DNA of 64,000 bases from Kitasatospora sp. SUK 42 (GTDB taxonomy: Bacteria; Actinomycetota; Actinomycetes; Streptomycetales; Streptomycetaceae), in contig NZ_LFMD02000003.1 in assembly GCF_015776785.2 (NCBI RefSeq), positions 769,798 through 833,797 on the forward strand, given 5' to 3'. Of the stretch, positions 61,958-64,000 are shown one piece after another; the stretch's first letter is position 1, and each line of letters opens with the position of its first letter. Below the pieces are notes generated by a model that did no database searches, had not been told where the DNA came from, and worked only from the letters and a program-made list of their open reading frames with translations. The translations under genes and the position numbers were made by a program.

Positions 61958-63562
61958 TCAGATGTGCACGGACGGGCCCGCGTCGGTGGTGCCCCGGCGG
62001 GTGAGCAGGCCGAGCACGGCGGCGGCGAAGGCCACCACGGCGGCCACCGCGAAGGCGAGCGACATGCCGCTGACGAAGGACTGGTGCACGGCGCCGGCCA
62101 TCGCGTCCACCGCCTGCTGCGGGGTGCCGGGCGGGGCCGGCGGGGCGATGCCGAGCTGGGCGGCCTGCTTGAGGCCCTCGGCGGACGGGCCCTCGACCGG
62201 CGGCAGGCCGGCCTTGGCCCAGTTGCCCGGCAGCACGTCGCCGACCTTGGCGGCCATCAGGGCGCCCAGCACGGCGGTGCCGAGGCTGCCGCCGACCTGC
62301 ATCGCGGCCTGCTGGAGACCGCCGGCCACGCCGGACAGCTCCAGCGGCGCGTTGCCGACGATGACCTCGGTAGCGCCGACCATGACCGGGCTGATGCCGA
62401 GGCCCATCAGGACGAACCAGAGCGACATCACGCCGGTGGAGGAGCCGGTGTCCAGGGTGGACATGCCGAACATCGCGGCGGTGGTGATCAGCATGCCCAC
62501 CACGATCGGGACGCGCGGGCCGAACCTGCCGATCGCCAGACCGGCCAGCGGCGATCCGATGATCATCATGCCGGTCATCGGCAGCAGGTGGACGCCGGCG
62601 TCGACCGGCTTCATGCCGTGCACGTTCTGGAGGTAGAAGGTCACGAAGAAGATCGCGCCGAAGAACGCGAAGGCCATCAGCACCATCAGCAGCACGCCCG
62701 CCGACAGCGGCACCGAGCGGAACAGGCTGAGCGGGATCAGCGGCTCCTTCGCCCGGCCCTGCCAGAGCGCGAAGAGCACCATCAGCACCACCGCGCCGCC
62801 CAGGAACAGCAGCGTCTTCGCGTCGCCCCAGCCCCACTCGGGGGCCTTGATGATGCCGAAGACCAGCGCGAACATGCCGACCGAGAGCAGCGCGATGCCG
62901 GGCAGGTCGAAGGACCTGGCGGCGTTCTCGGCCCGGACGTCCCTGAGGATCCACAGGCCCAGGCCCAGCGCGATCAGGCCGACCGGGATGTTGATGAAGA
63001 AGACCGACTCCCAGTTGACGTGCTCGACCAGCAGGCCGCCGACGATCGGGCCGGCCGCGGTGGAGGCGCCGATCACCCCGCCCCAGATGCCGATCGCCAT
63101 GTTGAGCTTCTCGGCCGGGAAGGCCCCGCGCAGCAGGCCGAGCGCGGCCGGCTGGAGCAGTGCGCCGAACAGGCCCTGGAGGACGCGGAAGGCGATGACG
63201 GTCTGGATGTTGCCGGCGAAGCCGATCGCGGCCGAGGTGGCGGCGAAGCCGACCGCGCCGACCAGGAAGGTGGTCTTGTGGCCGAAGCGGTCGCCGATCT
63301 TGCCGGCCGTGATCAGGAAGACCGCGAGGGCCAGCAGGTAACCGCTGGTGACCCACTGGATCTCCGAGGGCGCGGCGTGCAGCTTCTCCTGGATCACCGG
63401 GTTGGCGATGGCGACGATCGTGCCGTCCAGCGCGACCATCATCACGCCGACGGCGACGGTCAGCAGGGTCAGCCAGGGGTGCCCCTTGAGCCCTCCCCCG
63501 GACGGCGGATTCAGCGGCGGCGGCGCGTCCGCCTCCGAGTTCTTGACGACGGACTGACTCAT
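61958..63562 (-). CDS. MFS drug exporter, EmrB/QacA (14-helix) type
   Basis: A 534-residue transporter with 14 predicted helices. Motifs are LDGTIVAIANPVIQ on helix 1 (motif D1), GKIGDRFGHKTTFL (motif A), RVLQGLFGALLQPAALGLLR (motif B) and the antiporter motif GGVIGASTAAGPIVGGLLVE (motif C). Exports drugs or toxic compounds in exchange for protons. Divergent from a TetR gene with two palindromes between, so its expression is probably drug-induced. Confidence 0.92.
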   Translation of the reverse strand: MSQSVVKNSEADAPPPLNPPSGGGLKGHPWLTLLTVAVGVMMVALDGTIVAIANPVIQEKLHAAPSEIQWVTSGYLLALAVFLITAGKIGDRFGHKTTFLVGAVGFAATSAAIGFAGNIQTVIAFRVLQGLFGALLQPAALGLLRGAFPAEKLNMAIGIWGGVIGASTAAGPIVGGLLVEHVNWESVFFINIPVGLIALGLGLWILRDVRAENAARSFDLPGIALLSVGMFALVFGIIKAPEWGWGDAKTLLFLGGAVVLMVLFALWQGRAKEPLIPLSLFRSVPLSAGVLLMVLMAFAFFGAIFFVTFYLQNVHGMKPVDAGVHLLPMTGMMIIGSPLAGLAIGRFGPRVPIVVGMLITTAAMFGMSTLDTGSSTGVMSLWFVLMGLGISPVMVGATEVIVGNAPLELSGVAGGLQQAAMQVGGSLGTAVLGALMAAKVGDVLPGNWAKAGLPPVEGPSAEGLKQAAQLGIAPPAPPGTPQQAVDAMAGAVHQSFVSGMSLAFAVAAVVAFAAAVLGLLTRRGTTDAGPSVHI

Positions 63563-63668
63563 CTGTGCCCTCCGGGGGCGTCACGACGATCTAGGCATGG
63601 CCGTGGCGCTGCGACGACCCACCCGTCCCCACGAGTGCCCGGCCGACGAGCGCCACTTCCGGCAGATT

Positions 63669-63726
63669 ATGTCAGCCCCTGACATTCGGCAAACGATGAC
63701 TTCTGACCTGCACTGACATTTGTCAG
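63669..63726. promoter_or_regulatory. Two operator-like palindromes in the MFS/TetR gap
   Basis: ATGTCA-GCCCC-TGACAT (63669-63685) and CTGACA-TT-TGTCAG (63713-63726) share the TGTCA half-site and lie 43 bases apart between the divergent genes. Confidence 0.65.
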
Positions 63727-63780
63727 GCCGCTATGGTTGACCTCACACCCGCCACACCAGCGCTCCGGAGGGCCCCTGCC

Positions 63781-64000
63781 ATGGCCGCTCGCACCCCCCG
63801 CCCCGTCCGCCCCCCGGAAGACCTCTGCCGGGCGCCCGGACTGCGCGAGCGGAAGAAGCAGCAGACCCGGGACGCCCTGGTCCAGGCCGCCCACGGGCTC
63901 TTCCTCAGCCAGGGCTTCGCCCGGACCACCGTCGACGAGATCGCCTCCGCCGTGGACGTCTCCCAGCGCACCTTCTTCCGCTACTTCGCCAACAAGGACG
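63781..64000 (+). CDS. TetR family regulator, N-terminal fragment
   Basis: Seventy-three codons before the window ends. After a Pro/Arg-rich lead-in comes a full TetR helix-turn-helix: QTRDALVQAAHGLFLSQGFA, then TTVDEIASAVDVSQRTFFRY and FANKD. The ATG has GGAGGG upstream. Divergent from the MFS gene and the probable repressor acting at the TGTCA palindromes. The ligand domain lies outside the window. Confidence 0.85.
   Translation, partial: MAARTPRPVRPPEDLCRAPGLRERKKQQTRDALVQAAHGLFLSQGFARTTVDEIASAVDVSQRTFFRYFANKD

Overview
The window is GC-rich DNA with actinomycete codon use: many GTG starts, strong purine-rich ribosome sites and almost no TTA codons outside one island. It looks like a linear-chromosome actinomycete of the Streptomyces/Kitasatospora type. 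Supporting markers are a homodimeric AceE, a DUF3052 gene, paired TerD genes, a candidate DasR operator and an Sfp-type phosphopantetheinyl transferase. Species cannot be fixed from the sequence alone.

Left third (1-32.9 kb) is mostly ordinary accessory chromosome. It has the start of a secreted protein behind a DasR-like operator, a lipoprotein, DoxX and MarC membrane proteins, and an FMN reductase. A kynurenine unit follows (AsnC regulator divergent from kynA-kynU), then a TetR-SDR pair, an orphan ATP-synthase-b-like protein and an LPxTG surface protein. Next come the phosphopantetheinyl transferase, XRE and double-length Lrp regulators, and a TetR/AidB-like/amidohydrolase operon. Two secreted peptidases (S37, S1), a FabR-like regulator facing small membrane proteins, and a metallophosphoesterase lead to a two-component system. 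That system sits before a SHOCT-ABC transporter operon and both carry the same TACTCC-type dyad. ClpC-like and VIT genes close the region.

33.2-39.1 kb is the most unusual native locus: a tight six-gene operon encoding a PLP-dependent decarboxylase, a PaaK-like adenylate-forming enzyme and four divergent paralogues resembling the PixA/AidA inclusion-body family. It ends in a perfect 20-bp-stem terminator. A possible 11-codon leader is coupled to the first gene.

39.19-43.93 kb is a small genomic island inserted in the 3' half of tRNA-Val(TAC). The 43-bp tRNA end is duplicated at the far side with one mismatch. The island is visibly less GC-rich, contains TTA codons, and carries a large NACHT-type NTPase with an N-terminal PD-(D/E)XK-like nuclease domain. 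The reading frame is broken near 41655, leaving two pieces that look like one original protein of about 1,265 residues. No integrase was recognised.

44-58.5 kb is a stress and metal-response region. It contains a coiled-coil membrane-anchored protein and an FmdB-type zinc ribbon. A Ter-associated biosynthetic set follows (HAD phosphatase, fused phosphoribosyltransferase protein, CitE-like lyase), with several TerD-family proteins, a DUF2637 membrane protein, a TerC-like DUF475 protein, an AhpE/Bcp peroxiredoxin and DUF3052. 59-61.8 kb is aceE; the window ends with an MFS exporter divergent from a truncated TetR gene. Short tandem repeats at gene ends recur across the whole window and often contain the stop codon.
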